Shown in pieces: positions 63,980-64,000 of a stretch of 64,000 bases of DNA. Below the pieces are notes generated by a model, which had not been told where the DNA came from, did not search any database, and worked only from the letters and a program-made list of their open reading frames with translations. The stretch spans positions 744,001-808,000 of the forward strand of contig JARUPY010000158.1 in the NCBI GenBank assembly GCA_029817715.1. Reading direction: 5' to 3'. The DNA comes from Melastoma dodecandrum. Taxonomy: Eukaryota; Streptophyta; Magnoliopsida; Myrtales; Melastomataceae. Position 1 is the first letter of the stretch. Every line of letters begins with the position of its first letter. Both the position numbers and the translations under genes were made by a program.

Positions 63980-64000
63980 TCGTTCTATGACCACGCCGGA

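Overview
The window reads as nuclear DNA of a flowering plant. It holds multi-exon genes with plant GT-AG introns, plant-only families (dirigent proteins, a GTD-binding myosin-binding protein, an SPX-RING ligase, an F-box/JmjC protein) and much nested LTR-retrotransposon DNA. I cannot fix the species. All exon models were assembled by eye; reading phase closes across every junction, but none has transcript support.

Layout. 0.8-8.5 kb: two intronless, divergently oriented dirigent genes, 6.6 kb apart, separated by repeat-rich DNA (a ~43-bp tandem array, a LINE-like relic). 10.4-12.3 kb: a second copy of the repeat seen at 3.8 kb, then a non-autonomous hAT-like element with an 8-bp target duplication. 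12.7-26.6 kb: a complete 40-exon RRP5 gene (rRNA processing factor, ~1947 aa), including two GC-AG introns. 27.3-29.1 kb: an old palindrome-rich fold-back element with a second fold-back element inserted in it. 29.3-35.2 kb: a young, nearly intact Ty3-gypsy chromovirus with perfect 5-bp target duplication and two in-frame stops. 36.1-39.2 kb: RPS5 (uS7) and an SPX-RING E3 ligase (NLA/BAH1 type) in tandem. 39.7-40.2 kb: another fold-back element. 40.7-56.0 kb: a nested nest: a decayed gypsy element (+) is interrupted by a second gypsy (-), itself interrupted by a solo LTR; the first gypsy ends abruptly against a truncated copia element (-). 58.6-63.2 kb: a myosin-binding protein gene and an F-box/JmjC (JMJ22-like) gene. 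63.35-63.98 kb: a near-perfect fold-back element just after the JmjC stop codon.

The most unusual content is the set of four fold-back elements. They form two families that share a terminal GAGTTTTG motif and 9-10 bp Mutator-like target duplications, and each is filled with short GC-rich palindromes (about 25 bp) that are themselves arranged as a large inverted repeat. Two ribosome-biogenesis genes (RRP5, RPS5) both carry telo-box plus site II (TGGGCC/T) promoter motifs, suggesting shared growth-linked control.
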